Part shown: piece by piece, positions 1 through 7,815 of the stretch
Numbering within the stretch: position 1 is the first letter of the stretch
Layout of the letters: each line of letters begins with the position of its first letter
NCBI RefSeq assembly: GCF_001306115.1
Contig: NZ_LGCL01000031.1
Coordinates: 1 to 64,000, forward strand
Direction of reading: 5' to 3'
Length of the DNA: 64,000 nucleotides
Origin: Ornatilinea apprima
Lineage (GTDB): Bacteria; Chloroflexota; Anaerolineae; Anaerolineales; Anaerolineaceae
Made by a program: the position numbers and the translations under genes
The notes under the pieces: model-generated
What the model saw: the letters and a program-made list of their open reading frames with translations, nothing else
What the model was told of the DNA's origin: nothing
The model's database searches: none

Positions 1-79
1 CAAGCACTTTTTCCTCAATTTCCTTGGTCACACCTTCCACTTTTATGGTTATACTGATATGGACAGCTTCGTCTGTCAT
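1..79 (-). CDS. N-terminal fragment of an unidentified protein
   Basis: Only the first 26 codons lie in the window, starting at the ATG complementary to 77-79 and running off the left edge. A ribosome binding site (AAAGGAA) sits eight to nine bases upstream of the start. The visible peptide begins MTDEAVHISITIKVEGVTKE and has no motif I recognise. The leader holds a 9-bp inverted repeat (GAGAGTTCC at 81-89, GGAACTCTC at 125-133) whose start-proximal arm overlaps the binding site, so leader pairing could affect translation. No function is proposed. Confidence 0.6.
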   Translation of the reverse strand, partial: MTDEAVHISITIKVEGVTKEIEEKVL

Positions 80-190
80 CGAGAGTTCCTTTCTTTGTTG
101 TTTGTGCCAACTTCAATATTGACTGGAACTCTCTCTTTTTTCAACCCCTTCTATGGATTTTTGTGACTGTAACTCGGGTTATTCGGCGGC

Positions 191-218
191 TTGACAAAAC
201 CACTCTGAGTGTTATACT
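191..218 (+). promoter_or_regulatory. Sigma-70-type promoter of the thiamine operon
   Basis: TTGACA at 191-196 and TATACT at 213-218 are separated by 16 bases. The predicted transcription start, near 225, lies just upstream of the TPP aptamer, as expected for a riboswitch-controlled operon. Confidence 0.75.
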
Positions 219-231
219 TCAAATAATTCAA

Positions 232-316
232 CATCGGGGAGACTGACAACAGGCTGAGAGGAGAGCAAAGGCTCTCGACCCGCATTACCTGATCCGGATT
301 ATGCCGGCGGAGGGAA
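232..316 (+). promoter_or_regulatory. TPP riboswitch (THI element)
   Basis: The stretch carries the hallmark thi-box segments in order: CGGGG at 235-239, the conserved CTGAGA near 254, ACCCG near 278-282, then ACCTGATCCGGATTATGCCG and GCGGAGGGA at about 287-315. CGGG (235-238) can pair with CCCG (279-282) as P2. A variable GAGAGC/GCTCTC hairpin is inserted at about 261-276. It precedes thiamine diphosphokinase and a thiamine transporter, which is the expected regulon. The aptamer is seen in sequence; ligand identity follows from the family. Confidence 0.93.
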
Positions 317-340
317 AATACGAATTTATTCGAATTAATT

Positions 341-366
341 ACCCTCCCAGGCGGAGGGTATTTTTT
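341..366 (+). terminator. Riboswitch-controlled intrinsic terminator overlapping the thiN ribosome binding site
   Basis: ACCCTCC (341-347) and GGAGGGT (353-359) form a 7-bp stem with a 5-base loop, followed by TTTTTT (361-366). The 3' arm is also the only Shine-Dalgarno sequence for the ATG at 367. The 5' arm can pair instead with GGAGGG at 309-314, the 3' edge of the aptamer, giving an antiterminator. The expression platform could therefore act on transcription and translation at once. Confidence 0.85.
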
Positions 367-1044
367 ATGGCTGAACCCCGCGCATTCCTGTTTGTCAACG
401 GAGAAATCCGCGATGCCGGGCCGCTCCTGGCACAAATCCAGCCGGGCGACCTGTTTATCGTTGTTGATGGGGGGCTGCGCCACCTCTCCGCCCTGGGACT
501 GCGCCCGCAGGTATTGATTGGCGACCTGGATTCGGTGGACGCGGACGCAGAGGAACGCGCCCGCGAGGCAGGCTGCAGCGTGCTGCGCTACCCGCCGCAT
601 AAAGACGAAACCGATCTGGAACTGGCGCTAGCTTACGCACTGCAGGAAGGCTGCACAACACTGTGCATCGCTGGTGGTTTGGGCGGGCGGCTGGATCACA
701 CGCTGGGCAATCTGTATCTGCTCACCCAGCCAGCGCTGGAAGGCTGCCAGGTGCGCCTGGATGACGGCGTGGACGAAGTCTTCGTCGTGCGCCAATCCGT
801 TGAGATCACGGGTAAGTCGCGGGACAGGGTCTCCCTGCTGCCGGTCAGCGAAATTGTAACCGGCGTGCGCACGGAAGGCCTGGCGTATCCCCTGCGGGAT
901 GAGACGCTCTACCGGGAGCGCACGCGCGGGATCAGTAATGTGATGCTGGCCGAACAGGCAAAGGTGTGGATAGAGAGTGGGTTGTTGTGGTGCATTCACA
1001 GCCGTTTGGGTTCCCCGCAAGATTCTTCTGGAGGTGAGAAATGA
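367..1044 (+). CDS. thiN: Thiamine diphosphokinase
   Basis: This 225-aa protein transfers pyrophosphate from ATP to thiamine to make TPP in the cytosol. Family motifs are visible in order: VVDGG, IGDLDS, PPHKDETDLE and GGLGGRLDHTLGN, the last two forming the substrate and metal site. Length is normal for the family. The start at 367 is preferred over the in-frame ATG at 301 because 301 lies inside the riboswitch aptamer, and GGAGGG sits 8 bases upstream of 367. Its stop overlaps the next start (ATGA at 1041-1044), so it is coupled to the thiamine-binding lipoprotein gene and controlled by the upstream TPP riboswitch. Confidence 0.93.
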   Translation: MAEPRAFLFVNGEIRDAGPLLAQIQPGDLFIVVDGGLRHLSALGLRPQVLIGDLDSVDADAEERAREAGCSVLRYPPHKDETDLELALAYALQEGCTTLCIAGGLGGRLDHTLGNLYLLTQPALEGCQVRLDDGVDEVFVVRQSVEITGKSRDRVSLLPVSEIVTGVRTEGLAYPLRDETLYRERTRGISNVMLAEQAKVWIESGLLWCIHSRLGSPQDSSGGEK

Positions 1045-2111
1045 AACAGAAATGGAATATTGTTTGGGCTCTGGCGGCGTTGGCGCTGGTTCTGAGCGCG
1101 TGCGCCGCCCCCCAAGCAGCGGAAACGCCTGCAGCCGCGCCGCTGGAATTAACGGTGATGACTCACGATTCTTTCGCGGTGAGCGAAGAGGTGATCGCTG
1201 AATTTGAAGCAGCGAACCAGGTGAAAGTGGTCTTCTTGAAGAGCGGTGATACTGGCTCGGTGTTGAACCGGGCGATCCTTTCCAAAGACGCTCCGCTGGC
1301 AGACGTGCTCTACGGCGTGGATAACACCTTTCTCTCGCGCGCCCTGGAGGCAGACATTTTTGAAGCCTACGAATCTGCTGGAAGTGAAGGAGTGGCGGCA
1401 GAATTTCGCTTGGACCCCCAAAATCGGTTAACGCCTGTTGATTATGGTGACGTGTGCATCAATTACGATAAGGCCTATTTTGCCGAAAAAGGCCTGGCGT
1501 TGCCGCAGTCGCTGGATGATTTGCTCAAACCTGAATACAAGGGCTTGCTGGTGGTCCAGAACCCGGCCACGTCATCGCCGGGGCTGGCCTTTCTACTGGC
1601 AACCGTGGCCGAATATGGCGAAGACGGCTACCTCGATTTTTGGGCGGCGCTGCGCGCGAATGGTGTGGTTGTGGTGAACGATTGGGAAACCGCTTACTAC
1701 ACCAATTTCAGCGCGTCTACGGGTAAGGGCGAACAGCCGATGGTAGTGTCTTACGGTTCAAGCCCGCCTGTGGAGGTGGTCTACGCTGAGCAGCCCTTGG
1801 ATGACGCGCCAACCGCCTCGCTGGTGGGAGACAATATGTGTTTCCGCCAGGTGGAGTTTGTGGGTGTGTTGAAAGGTGCGAAAAACCCTGAGGCGGCCCG
1901 TAAATTTGTTGATTTTATGCTTTCAAAGCGCTTCCAGGAGGATATGCCCCTGCAAATGTTTGTATTCCCTGTGCTTGCGGAAGCGAGCCTGCCGGATGTG
2001 TTTGTGAAATACGCGCAAATGCCGCAAGTCCCGGCAGCATTGGACCCGCAGTTGATCGCGGATAACCGCGAGAAATGGATTGATGCGTGGGATGAGGTCG
2101 TGCTGAAGTGA
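1041..2111 (+). CDS. thiB: Thiamine ABC transporter substrate-binding lipoprotein
   Basis: This 356-aa extracytoplasmic solute-binding protein has an N-terminal signal with an LSAC lipobox (about residues 18-21), so it should be lipid-anchored outside the membrane. The body resembles the iron/thiamine-type periplasmic binding family (LTVMTHDSF near residue 37, then VDNTF and NDWETAYYTN segments). Thiamine as ligand is inferred from the TPP riboswitch and neighbouring thiN and thiP. GGAGGTGAG stands just before the start. The stop overlaps the GTG start of the permease gene by four bases. Confidence 0.88.
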   Translation: MKQKWNIVWALAALALVLSACAAPQAAETPAAAPLELTVMTHDSFAVSEEVIAEFEAANQVKVVFLKSGDTGSVLNRAILSKDAPLADVLYGVDNTFLSRALEADIFEAYESAGSEGVAAEFRLDPQNRLTPVDYGDVCINYDKAYFAEKGLALPQSLDDLLKPEYKGLLVVQNPATSSPGLAFLLATVAEYGEDGYLDFWAALRANGVVVVNDWETAYYTNFSASTGKGEQPMVVSYGSSPPVEVVYAEQPLDDAPTASLVGDNMCFRQVEFVGVLKGAKNPEAARKFVDFMLSKRFQEDMPLQMFVFPVLAEASLPDVFVKYAQMPQVPAALDPQLIADNREKWIDAWDEVVLK

Positions 2112-3826
2112 GCGAGGCGCAAGGCAGCAGCAAACGTCGCGCGATGAACCGGAGACTGCCCGCAACCCTGTTGTTGTGGGCAGCTCCGGCCGTTTTTCTG
2201 GGCCTGTTTTACTTCCTACCGGTTGGTTCTATTTTAGAGCTGGCCGCGAGAACGGCGCTGCTGGAAGGCCTGACGGTCAACTTCTGGCCGAAGGTTGTGC
2301 GCCCGTTGGGGTTTACCCTGTGGCAGGCGGGACTTTCTGCGGCGGCCACGCTGATGATTGGTCTGCCGGCGGCCTATCTTTTCGCGCGCTTCGACTTCAG
2401 AGGAAAGGCGTTTTTGCGGGTGCTCAGCACGCTGCCCTTTATTCTGCCAACGGTGGTGGTGGCAGCCAGTTTTAACGCTCTGCTGGGGCCGCGCGGCTGG
2501 CTAAATCAGTTCTTGATGGCACTTTTTGCTTTGGAAAGCGCGCCGGTTCGCCTGGTGAACAGCCTGGGGGCAATTGTGATCGCGCATGTGTTTTACAATA
2601 CCTCGGTGGTGATCCGGGTGGTGGGCAGCGCGTGGGAGCAGCTTGACCCGCGGTTGGAACAGGCAGCGCGGGTGCTGGGAGCATCTCCGCTGCGGGCTTT
2701 GCGCGAAGTTACCCTGCCGCTGCTGCGCCCGGCGATTCTTTCTGCGGCGCTGCTGGTATTCTTGTTTGATTTCACCAGTTTTGGGGTGGTGCTGCTGCTG
2801 GGCGGTCCGCGTTTTTCCACGCTGGAAGTGGAAATTTACATTCAAACGCTGCACATGTTAAACCTGCCGCTGGCAGGTTTGCTTTCGGCGATTCAGTTGG
2901 GCATCACCTTGCTGCTCACTTTTGCGCAGGCGCGGCTCAACCGCGAAAAGCCTATTCCACTGGCCCCGCGCGTGCGGGGTGAAGGCAAGCGCAAACCCAA
3001 AAGCGGGGCGGAAAAAGCGTTTGTGGGGTTGAGCGTAGCGGTGTTGGCGGTCTTGCTGGTGGCTCCGCTGGTGGCGCTGGCGCTGCGCTCTGTAATTGGC
3101 CTGGAAGGCGGGCGAGGCAGCCAGGCGGTCAATGAGCTGACGCTGGTGTATTACCGCTCCTTATTTGAAAACCCGCGCCAGTCCATTTTTTATGTGCCGC
3201 CCATCGAGGCGATCCGCAATTCGTTGGTGTACGCGGGCAGCACGGTGGGGATTACAGTTTTATTGGGATTCTGCATCGCGTATGCCCTGAAGGCGCGCAC
3301 GCGGGCCAATCGCGCGATGGACGCTTTGCTGATGCTGCCGTTGGGCACCTCGGCGGTTACCCTGGGGCTGGGTTTTATCCTGGCGTTTCATGACCCTTAC
3401 CTGGGAAAAATGAACCTGCCATGGATGGTGCCGGTGGCACACAGCCTGGTGGCGCTTCCGTTTATGGTGAGGACCTTGCAGCCGGCGCTTGAGTCGATTC
3501 CCAAAAGCTACCGCCAGGCGGCAGCAGTGATGGGCGCTTCTCCCCTGCGGGTGTGGCTGGAAGTAGACCTGCCGATTCTCTCGCGGGCGGTGGTGGTGGG
3601 CTGCGTTTTCGCGTTTACCATTTCACTGGGGGAGTTTGGGGCAACCACCTTTTTGAGCCGACCGGAATATCCCACCATGCCGGTGGCAATTTTCGCGTTC
3701 CTCTCGAAGCCAGGCGCGTTGAATTACGGTCAAGCGCTGGCGATGGCCACGATCTTAATGGTGGTGTGCGCGCTGGGTATCTGGGTGGTTGAGAAAATGC
3801 AAATTACCGAGACGCGGGCGTTCTAG
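2108..3826 (+). CDS. thiP: Thiamine ABC transporter permease, two fused membrane domains
   Basis: This 572-aa protein has two tandem binding-protein-dependent permease halves (about residues 70-275 and 365-560), each with the EAA-type cytoplasmic loop: ALREVTLPLLRPA in the first, VWLEVDLPILSRA in the second. About twelve membrane segments are evident. It forms the channel for the neighbouring ThiB lipoprotein and the ThiQ ATPase encoded 0.9 kb downstream. The GTG start at 2108 overlaps the thiB stop. The cytosolic linker between the halves (about residues 275-300) is unusually basic and Pro/Gly-rich and is encoded by a short GC-rich imperfect palindrome, possibly a repeat-element insertion. 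Confidence 0.9.
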   Translation: MSEAQGSSKRRAMNRRLPATLLLWAAPAVFLGLFYFLPVGSILELAARTALLEGLTVNFWPKVVRPLGFTLWQAGLSAAATLMIGLPAAYLFARFDFRGKAFLRVLSTLPFILPTVVVAASFNALLGPRGWLNQFLMALFALESAPVRLVNSLGAIVIAHVFYNTSVVIRVVGSAWEQLDPRLEQAARVLGASPLRALREVTLPLLRPAILSAALLVFLFDFTSFGVVLLLGGPRFSTLEVEIYIQTLHMLNLPLAGLLSAIQLGITLLLTFAQARLNREKPIPLAPRVRGEGKRKPKSGAEKAFVGLSVAVLAVLLVAPLVALALRSVIGLEGGRGSQAVNELTLVYYRSLFENPRQSIFYVPPIEAIRNSLVYAGSTVGITVLLGFCIAYALKARTRANRAMDALLMLPLGTSAVTLGLGFILAFHDPYLGKMNLPWMVPVAHSLVALPFMVRTLQPALESIPKSYRQAAAVMGASPLRVWLEVDLPILSRAVVVGCVFAFTISLGEFGATTFLSRPEYPTMPVAIFAFLSKPGALNYGQALAMATILMVVCALGIWVVEKMQITETRAF

Positions 3827-3827
3827 G

Positions 3828-4340
3828 CTAAACCCCGTCAAATTCCGGCCGGTAGCGCACAACGCCGGGGCGGTTTTCCAGAGTTCCGGCTGTCAATTCG
3901 AGCAGCATGAAGGCTTCATTTGGAACTGGATAGGGACTGCGAATGTTGAAGCCGGAAGCGGGCTTGAAGCCAAAGCGGGGGTAGTAATCGGGGTGGCCCA
4001 GGACGATGACCAGGTGATGCCCCTGGGCTTTGAGAATGTCCAGACTGACTTGTATGAGATGTGTGCCAACCCCGCTGTTTTGATGTTCGGGAAGGATGGC
4101 TACCGGGGCGAGGGCGAGCGCCTGCAGGCTGCCACCATCGTCAAACTCGACCACCACCGGGCTGTAGGCGATGTGGCCAATGATTTGATCGTCTTGAATG
4201 CAAACCATCGAAAGCGTCAGGCCACCTTGATCGCGCAATTGGTCAACCAGCCGGGCTTCATTTTCTTGTTGGAAGGCGGCCGCGTTTACCAAATGGATTG
4301 CTGTAACATCTGACGAACATTCTGGGCGAATTTCGATCAT
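3828..4340 (-). CDS. GNAT-family N-acetyltransferase
   Basis: This 170-aa protein shows the GNAT fold: an N-terminal MIEIRPE strand, the acetyl-CoA pyrophosphate-binding segment QNSGVGTHLI near residue 93, and a downstream VLGHPDYYPRFGF segment typical of the YhbS-like subgroup. The acceptor is unknown. It runs opposite to the thiamine genes, its stop lying one base beyond the thiP stop, so it interrupts what is usually one thiB-thiP-thiQ operon. It presumably has its own promoter in the AT-rich 4341-4440 interval. Confidence 0.85.
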   Translation of the reverse strand: MIEIRPECSSDVTAIHLVNAAAFQQENEARLVDQLRDQGGLTLSMVCIQDDQIIGHIAYSPVVVEFDDGGSLQALALAPVAILPEHQNSGVGTHLIQVSLDILKAQGHHLVIVLGHPDYYPRFGFKPASGFNIRSPYPVPNEAFMLLELTAGTLENRPGVVRYRPEFDGV

Positions 4341-4439
4341 AAAAACCCCTGGGTGTTAATAAGACTATTAGAAATTATAGTTATAATCAAGGAAATAGGA
4401 AACGGTCAAAAGGTCTTTTTAACAGGGTTAGACAGGCGC

Positions 4440-4468
4440 TTTGCCCTGGTGAAGAAAACCCTTACAAT
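4440..4468 (+). promoter_or_regulatory. Candidate promoter for the 47-aa protein and thiQ
   Basis: TTTGCC (4440-4445) and TACAAT (4463-4468) are spaced by 17 bases. It could drive the small membrane-protein gene and, by read-through, thiQ. I see no riboswitch here, so thiQ may escape the TPP control applied to thiB and thiP. Confidence 0.45.
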
Positions 4469-4510
4469 ACAAGTCAATATCGTTGCTGCCTTATGTAGCG
4501 AAAGGAGCCT

Positions 4511-4654
4511 ATGATGATTGAATTCTTGGCGGCATCCATTTTATTGTTAGTTCTGCTTTACGGGTATGGGATGCGCTCAGAAGCCCTTAAACGCTCGGCG
4601 GTTCGCATTCCGGTTGAGGTGGAAACCCGCCGCCACCGCAGGAAGCTGAACTAA
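4511..4654 (+). CDS. Small single-pass membrane protein, 47 aa
   Basis: The frame opens with tandem ATG codons behind a strong AAAGGAG binding site and encodes a hydrophobic segment (about residues 4-20) followed by a very basic tail ending RRHRRKLN. It is not recognised. The clear binding site, coherent membrane-plus-basic-tail design and a terminator just downstream argue for a real gene. The topology suggests an inner-membrane peptide with a cytoplasmic positive tail. Confidence 0.6.
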   Translation: MMIEFLAASILLLVLLYGYGMRSEALKRSAVRIPVEVETRRHRRKLN

Positions 4655-4671
4655 CCCCATGCGCTTACCCT

Positions 4672-4699
4672 AAACAGCCCTCACCGCGAGGGCTGTTTT
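4672..4699 (+). terminator. Intrinsic terminator between the 47-aa gene and thiQ
   Basis: AAACAGCCCT (4672-4681) and AGGGCTGTTT (4689-4698) form a perfect 10-bp stem with a 7-base loop. The trailing T-run is short, so read-through to thiQ is possible. Confidence 0.6.
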
Positions 4700-4728
4700 C
4701 CTGATCTGCTTGCCCGAAAGGATGAAGG

Positions 4729-5775
4729 ATGCTCGAGATTGATCAGATCACCAAAGATTATGACGGACAACCGCTGCTGCGCGGGGTGTCCTTCTCGGTG
4801 CGGCGCGGAGAGACCCTGTGCCTGCTGGGCGCGTCGGGCAGCGGGAAAAGCACGCTGTTGAGAATAATTGCTGGCCTGGAAGACGCCAAATCGGGTGAGA
4901 TTCGCTGGGACGGTGAAGATATCTCGCGCGTTCCGGTTCATGAGCGCCAGTTTGGACTGATGTTTCAAGATTACGCGCTCTTTCCACACCGCAGTGTGGC
5001 GCAGAATGTGGCGTTTGGATTGAAAATGCAGAAAATTTCGGAGGAAGAAACCGCCCAGCGTGTGTCTGAGGCGCTGGCGCAGGTGAATATGCAGGCGTTT
5101 GCCAGCCGCCGCGTAACAGACCTATCAGGGGGAGAACAGCAGCGGGTGGCCCTGGCGCGCGCCTTGGCTCCCCGGCCGCGCCTGTTGATGCTGGACGAAC
5201 CGCTGGGGGCGCTGGACCGGACGCTGCGCGAGAGGCTGGTGGGAGAGCTGCGCGAACTGCTGCACCAGACGCAAATCCCGGCGATTTATGTTACCCACGA
5301 TCAAGAAGAAGCCTTCACGCTGGGTGACCGGCTGGTGTTGATTTCGGATGGAATGGTGGTGCAAGCCGGCACGCCTGAAGAGATTTACGCGCGGCCAGCC
5401 AGCGGGTGGGTGGCGCGTTTTTTGGGGCTGACCAATATTTTAAGCGGAGTGGTGGAAGCCACTCAACCGCTGGTGGTGCAAACAGAATTAGGCCGTCTGG
5501 TCTCTTCCGCGCCCGACTGCGGCGAACCGCGGGTTGGGGGAGTGGTGGAAGTGCTGATTAAACCAACGGCGCGAGTGGCGGGTAAGGGCGAGCAAGGGGC
5601 GAACTGTGTGCAAGGCGAAGTGATGGATTCGGTCTTCCGGGGAGAGTTTCAATCTATCTTGCTGCGCTGCCAGCCCGGCCTGGTCTTTCAATTTCATGTT
5701 CGGCAGAGTCTGCGGGTGGGCGAGCGGGTAACACTTTGCCTGCCGGAAGACGGAGTGATCTGCCTGCAGGGGTGA
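4729..5775 (+). CDS. thiQ: ABC transporter ATPase, probably for thiamine
   Basis: This 348-aa ATPase has Walker A GASGSGKST (residues 34-42), signature LSGGEQQRVALARAL, Walker B LLMLDEP followed by the D-loop, and the H-loop in YVTHDQEEA. The roughly 100 C-terminal residues resemble a TOBE-like regulatory domain, making it longer than the E. coli ThiQ. It would energise the ThiB/ThiP importer. Assignment to thiamine is by neighbourhood; a spermidine/iron-type importer ATPase is the alternative. It is separated from thiP by an inverted gene and a small gene. Confidence 0.82.
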   Translation: MLEIDQITKDYDGQPLLRGVSFSVRRGETLCLLGASGSGKSTLLRIIAGLEDAKSGEIRWDGEDISRVPVHERQFGLMFQDYALFPHRSVAQNVAFGLKMQKISEEETAQRVSEALAQVNMQAFASRRVTDLSGGEQQRVALARALAPRPRLLMLDEPLGALDRTLRERLVGELRELLHQTQIPAIYVTHDQEEAFTLGDRLVLISDGMVVQAGTPEEIYARPASGWVARFLGLTNILSGVVEATQPLVVQTELGRLVSSAPDCGEPRVGGVVEVLIKPTARVAGKGEQGANCVQGEVMDSVFRGEFQSILLRCQPGLVFQFHVRQSLRVGERVTLCLPEDGVICLQG

Positions 5776-5782
5776 AGAACGA

Positions 5783-6280
5783 ATGGAAAAATGCGTTGTC
5801 ATCAAGCAAAACACGGCTGGTGAAGAAACCTGGCGGTATGATGGGATGGTTGTGGAGCGGGATGAGAAGGCCCTGCTGATTGAGGCGTTCTTCAACCGGT
5901 CTGATCTGCCATTCCACGGAATTGTGCTGAAAGAAGGAGACCGCTTTGTGGAGGCCTACTTCCGGGAGCGGTGGTTCAATATTTTCCAGATTTATGACCG
6001 CGACGACCAGGCGCTGAAGTGCTGGTACTGCAATGTGACTCGTCCGGCGCAGTTTGTGGACGGCCGCATCGAGTATGTTGACCTGGCGCTGGATTTGCTG
6101 GTGTTCCCCGATGGCACCCGCATGGTGCTGGATGAGGATGAATTTTCCGCGTTGAACCTGGACGTAGAAACCCGGCAGCAGGCGCGCTCTGCGCTGCAGG
6201 AGCTGTGGGATATTTTCGCGGATGCTCAGCAGTTTCGAATTGAAAAAGAATACGCCAGCCTGGCGGCTGGCATATTCTGA
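5783..6280 (+). CDS. DUF402 family protein
   Basis: This 165-aa protein carries the DUF402 pattern: an Arg-Tyr-Asp-Gly start to the barrel, a FRERWFNIFQIYD strand, WYCNVTRPAQF, then the acidic EYVDLALDLLVFPDG and DEDEF segments whose carboxylates bind metal in characterised members. Known relatives include nucleoside tri-/diphosphatases and FomD-type hydrolases, so a metal-dependent phosphoester hydrolase is likely; the substrate cannot be read. It follows thiQ by 7 bases and is probably co-transcribed. Confidence 0.8.
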   Translation: MEKCVVIKQNTAGEETWRYDGMVVERDEKALLIEAFFNRSDLPFHGIVLKEGDRFVEAYFRERWFNIFQIYDRDDQALKCWYCNVTRPAQFVDGRIEYVDLALDLLVFPDGTRMVLDEDEFSALNLDVETRQQARSALQELWDIFADAQQFRIEKEYASLAAGIF

Positions 6281-6306
6281 TCAACTGTCGTGTGAATCGC
6301 GCTTGA

Positions 6307-6981
6307 TTAGGGCTGGTATACTACCAGATCATCAAACCAGGCATCCGTGCCGGCGACATCGTAGGTGCCGGCGATGAGACCAACATCCCCTGATGTGAAC
6401 TGCGAGTCTTTCACCTGCGCCAGAATCTCACCGTTGGCGTAGAGGGTGAGGGTGTCGCCCACACAGTCCAGACGAACTTTGTTGGACGAAAGGCCCTGGT
6501 TGATTTTGGGGCTGGTGGACATACTGTCCATACCAATCAGATTGAACTCACCATCCAGCGTCTTAAAGATGCCGTAATAGCCGTCCGCGCCCACAATCCC
6601 GAAATAGAAATTGCTGTTATCCTGGTAGCGGCAAATCAGGCCTAGCTCGGCGTCTTGCGCGCCGGCCAGGAATTTGGCATTGACCTCTGTGTGGGTGTCG
6701 GTGAAGGTTTTGCCGGGGTTGGCCCACGAGTAGTATTGGGTGGCGGTAACCAGGATGTGATAGCCGCCGTCAAAATAGTCGGTGGTCATGTCCGCGTCAG
6801 AATAAACGTCCCATCCACTGGAGGTGGATGAGAAATCGTCCTGGTACAAAACGGTGGGACCTTGTTCCACCACGCTGCTTTGGCCCGGTTCATCATTGGA
6901 GCCAAAGTTCGGCAGACCGCAAGCAAGGGCGGTCAGGATTAGGATAGAGAGCGCGATCAGAATCTTTCTTTTTGCTTTCAT
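6307..6981 (-). CDS. Lipoprotein with a concanavalin-like beta-sandwich domain
   Basis: The 224-aa product has a basic N-terminus, hydrophobic core and LTALAC lipobox, so it is probably an extracytoplasmic lipoprotein. The remainder (YQDDFSSTSSGWDVYS onward, ending WFDDLVVY) resembles LamG/DUF1080-type beta-sandwich domains. The ATG at 6981 is preferred: the in-frame TTG at 6993 is itself part of the TTGAGG ribosome binding site. No catalytic residues are recognised; a carbohydrate-binding role is only a possibility. Confidence 0.75.
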   Translation of the reverse strand: MKAKRKILIALSILILTALACGLPNFGSNDEPGQSSVVEQGPTVLYQDDFSSTSSGWDVYSDADMTTDYFDGGYHILVTATQYYSWANPGKTFTDTHTEVNAKFLAGAQDAELGLICRYQDNSNFYFGIVGADGYYGIFKTLDGEFNLIGMDSMSTSPKINQGLSSNKVRLDCVGDTLTLYANGEILAQVKDSQFTSGDVGLIAGTYDVAGTDAWFDDLVVYQP

Positions 6982-7055
6982 GGATAACCTCAATAGTTAT
7001 AAATTTTGCGCCTGTGGTTAAGGCGTTTTTTTGCGATGAAGGCGCAAACCAGGCG

Positions 7056-7433
7056 TTAAGCAACCAATAAATGGGTCAGCAAGGTTAAATTAAAGTCTTT
7101 CATGATGTTTTCATAATTTGATGCCGCGACGATTGCCAAAATGACGCAGCACAGGCAGATGAGAATCAAGACAACTGCCAAAATGATCCAGATGGTCTTG
7201 TTGCTCTTCTTGGCGGGGGGGGCGGCCGGGGGGGTGTAGGCTTCCTGCATGGGCGGGATCACCTCGCCGGGGGTGTAGGGAATTTCGGGTTCGGTGGCAG
7301 GCGCGGGCGGTTCGCTGGCAACCGGGCCGGGGGGGATGGGCATTTCGTTGCTGGTTGGGGCTGGTTCCGCGGGCTGCTGCGGCGCGTCGGACGATTCAAA
7401 CGGATCGGGGAAAGAATTAAACTCGGTCATCAT
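7056..7433 (-). CDS. Proline-rich single-pass membrane protein
   Basis: This 125-aa protein has a Pro/Glu/Ala-rich N-terminal half (about residues 10-75), then a short Lys stretch and one strongly hydrophobic segment (about 80-105) with a cysteine pair. An AGGAGGAC binding site precedes tandem ATG codons. It lies 16 bases after the DUF4190 gene, so both are probably in one operon. Function is unknown. Confidence 0.7.
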   Translation of the reverse strand: MMTEFNSFPDPFESSDAPQQPAEPAPTSNEMPIPPGPVASEPPAPATEPEIPYTPGEVIPPMQEAYTPPAAPPAKKSNKTIWIILAVVLILICLCCVILAIVAASNYENIMKDFNLTLLTHLLVA

Positions 7434-7449
7434 GTCCTCCTGGTAGGGG

Positions 7450-7794
7450 TTAAGGGATCAGAGAGAAATTAGTGTTGAATTGGTTGCCGAATGGAATGCA
7501 AACGAGCGGCGCGGCAATGGCGCCAGTCATCATCAGCACAAAGAAACAAAGGCCGACGAGAGAGAGGGCGATGTTGGCGTAGCCCAGCACCAGACCAGCT
7601 GTGGCCATGCCATCGCCGGTAAGGTAACCCCCGCTTTTGCGAATTTCTTTTTTCGCGATGTGCCCGAAAATTACGGCGAGGATGCCTCCCAGGCCAAAGA
7701 CGCCCACCCAGCTGAGGATGCCGCTAATCAGGCTGATGATTGCAGGCGTGCTGGTTTGGGCAACCGGCGGAGGGGCTTGATAGGATTGTGACAT
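7450..7794 (-). CDS. DUF4190-type small membrane protein
   Basis: This 114-aa protein has a short Pro-rich cytosolic start, then two hydrophobic segments around a GHIAKKEIRKSGG loop and the DGMATAGLVLGY segment that typifies DUF4190 proteins. AAGGAGGT precedes the start. It lies 21 bases after a DUF4126 membrane-protein gene on the same strand. Members have no assigned biochemical role. Confidence 0.8.
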   Translation of the reverse strand: MSQSYQAPPPVAQTSTPAIISLISGILSWVGVFGLGGILAVIFGHIAKKEIRKSGGYLTGDGMATAGLVLGYANIALSLVGLCFFVLMMTGAIAAPLVCIPFGNQFNTNFSLIP

Positions 7795-7815
7795 GAGACC
7801 TCCTTAATGGCGGCG

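Noticed and set aside
301-366. A longer thiamine diphosphokinase starting at the ATG at 301
   Set aside because: That ATG is part of the TPP aptamer, and the terminator hairpin would then be coding. The ATG at 367 has its own binding site.
3789-4313. A 174-codon plus-strand open frame after thiP
   Set aside because: It is antisense to the GNAT gene, whose acetyl-CoA motif and start are convincing.
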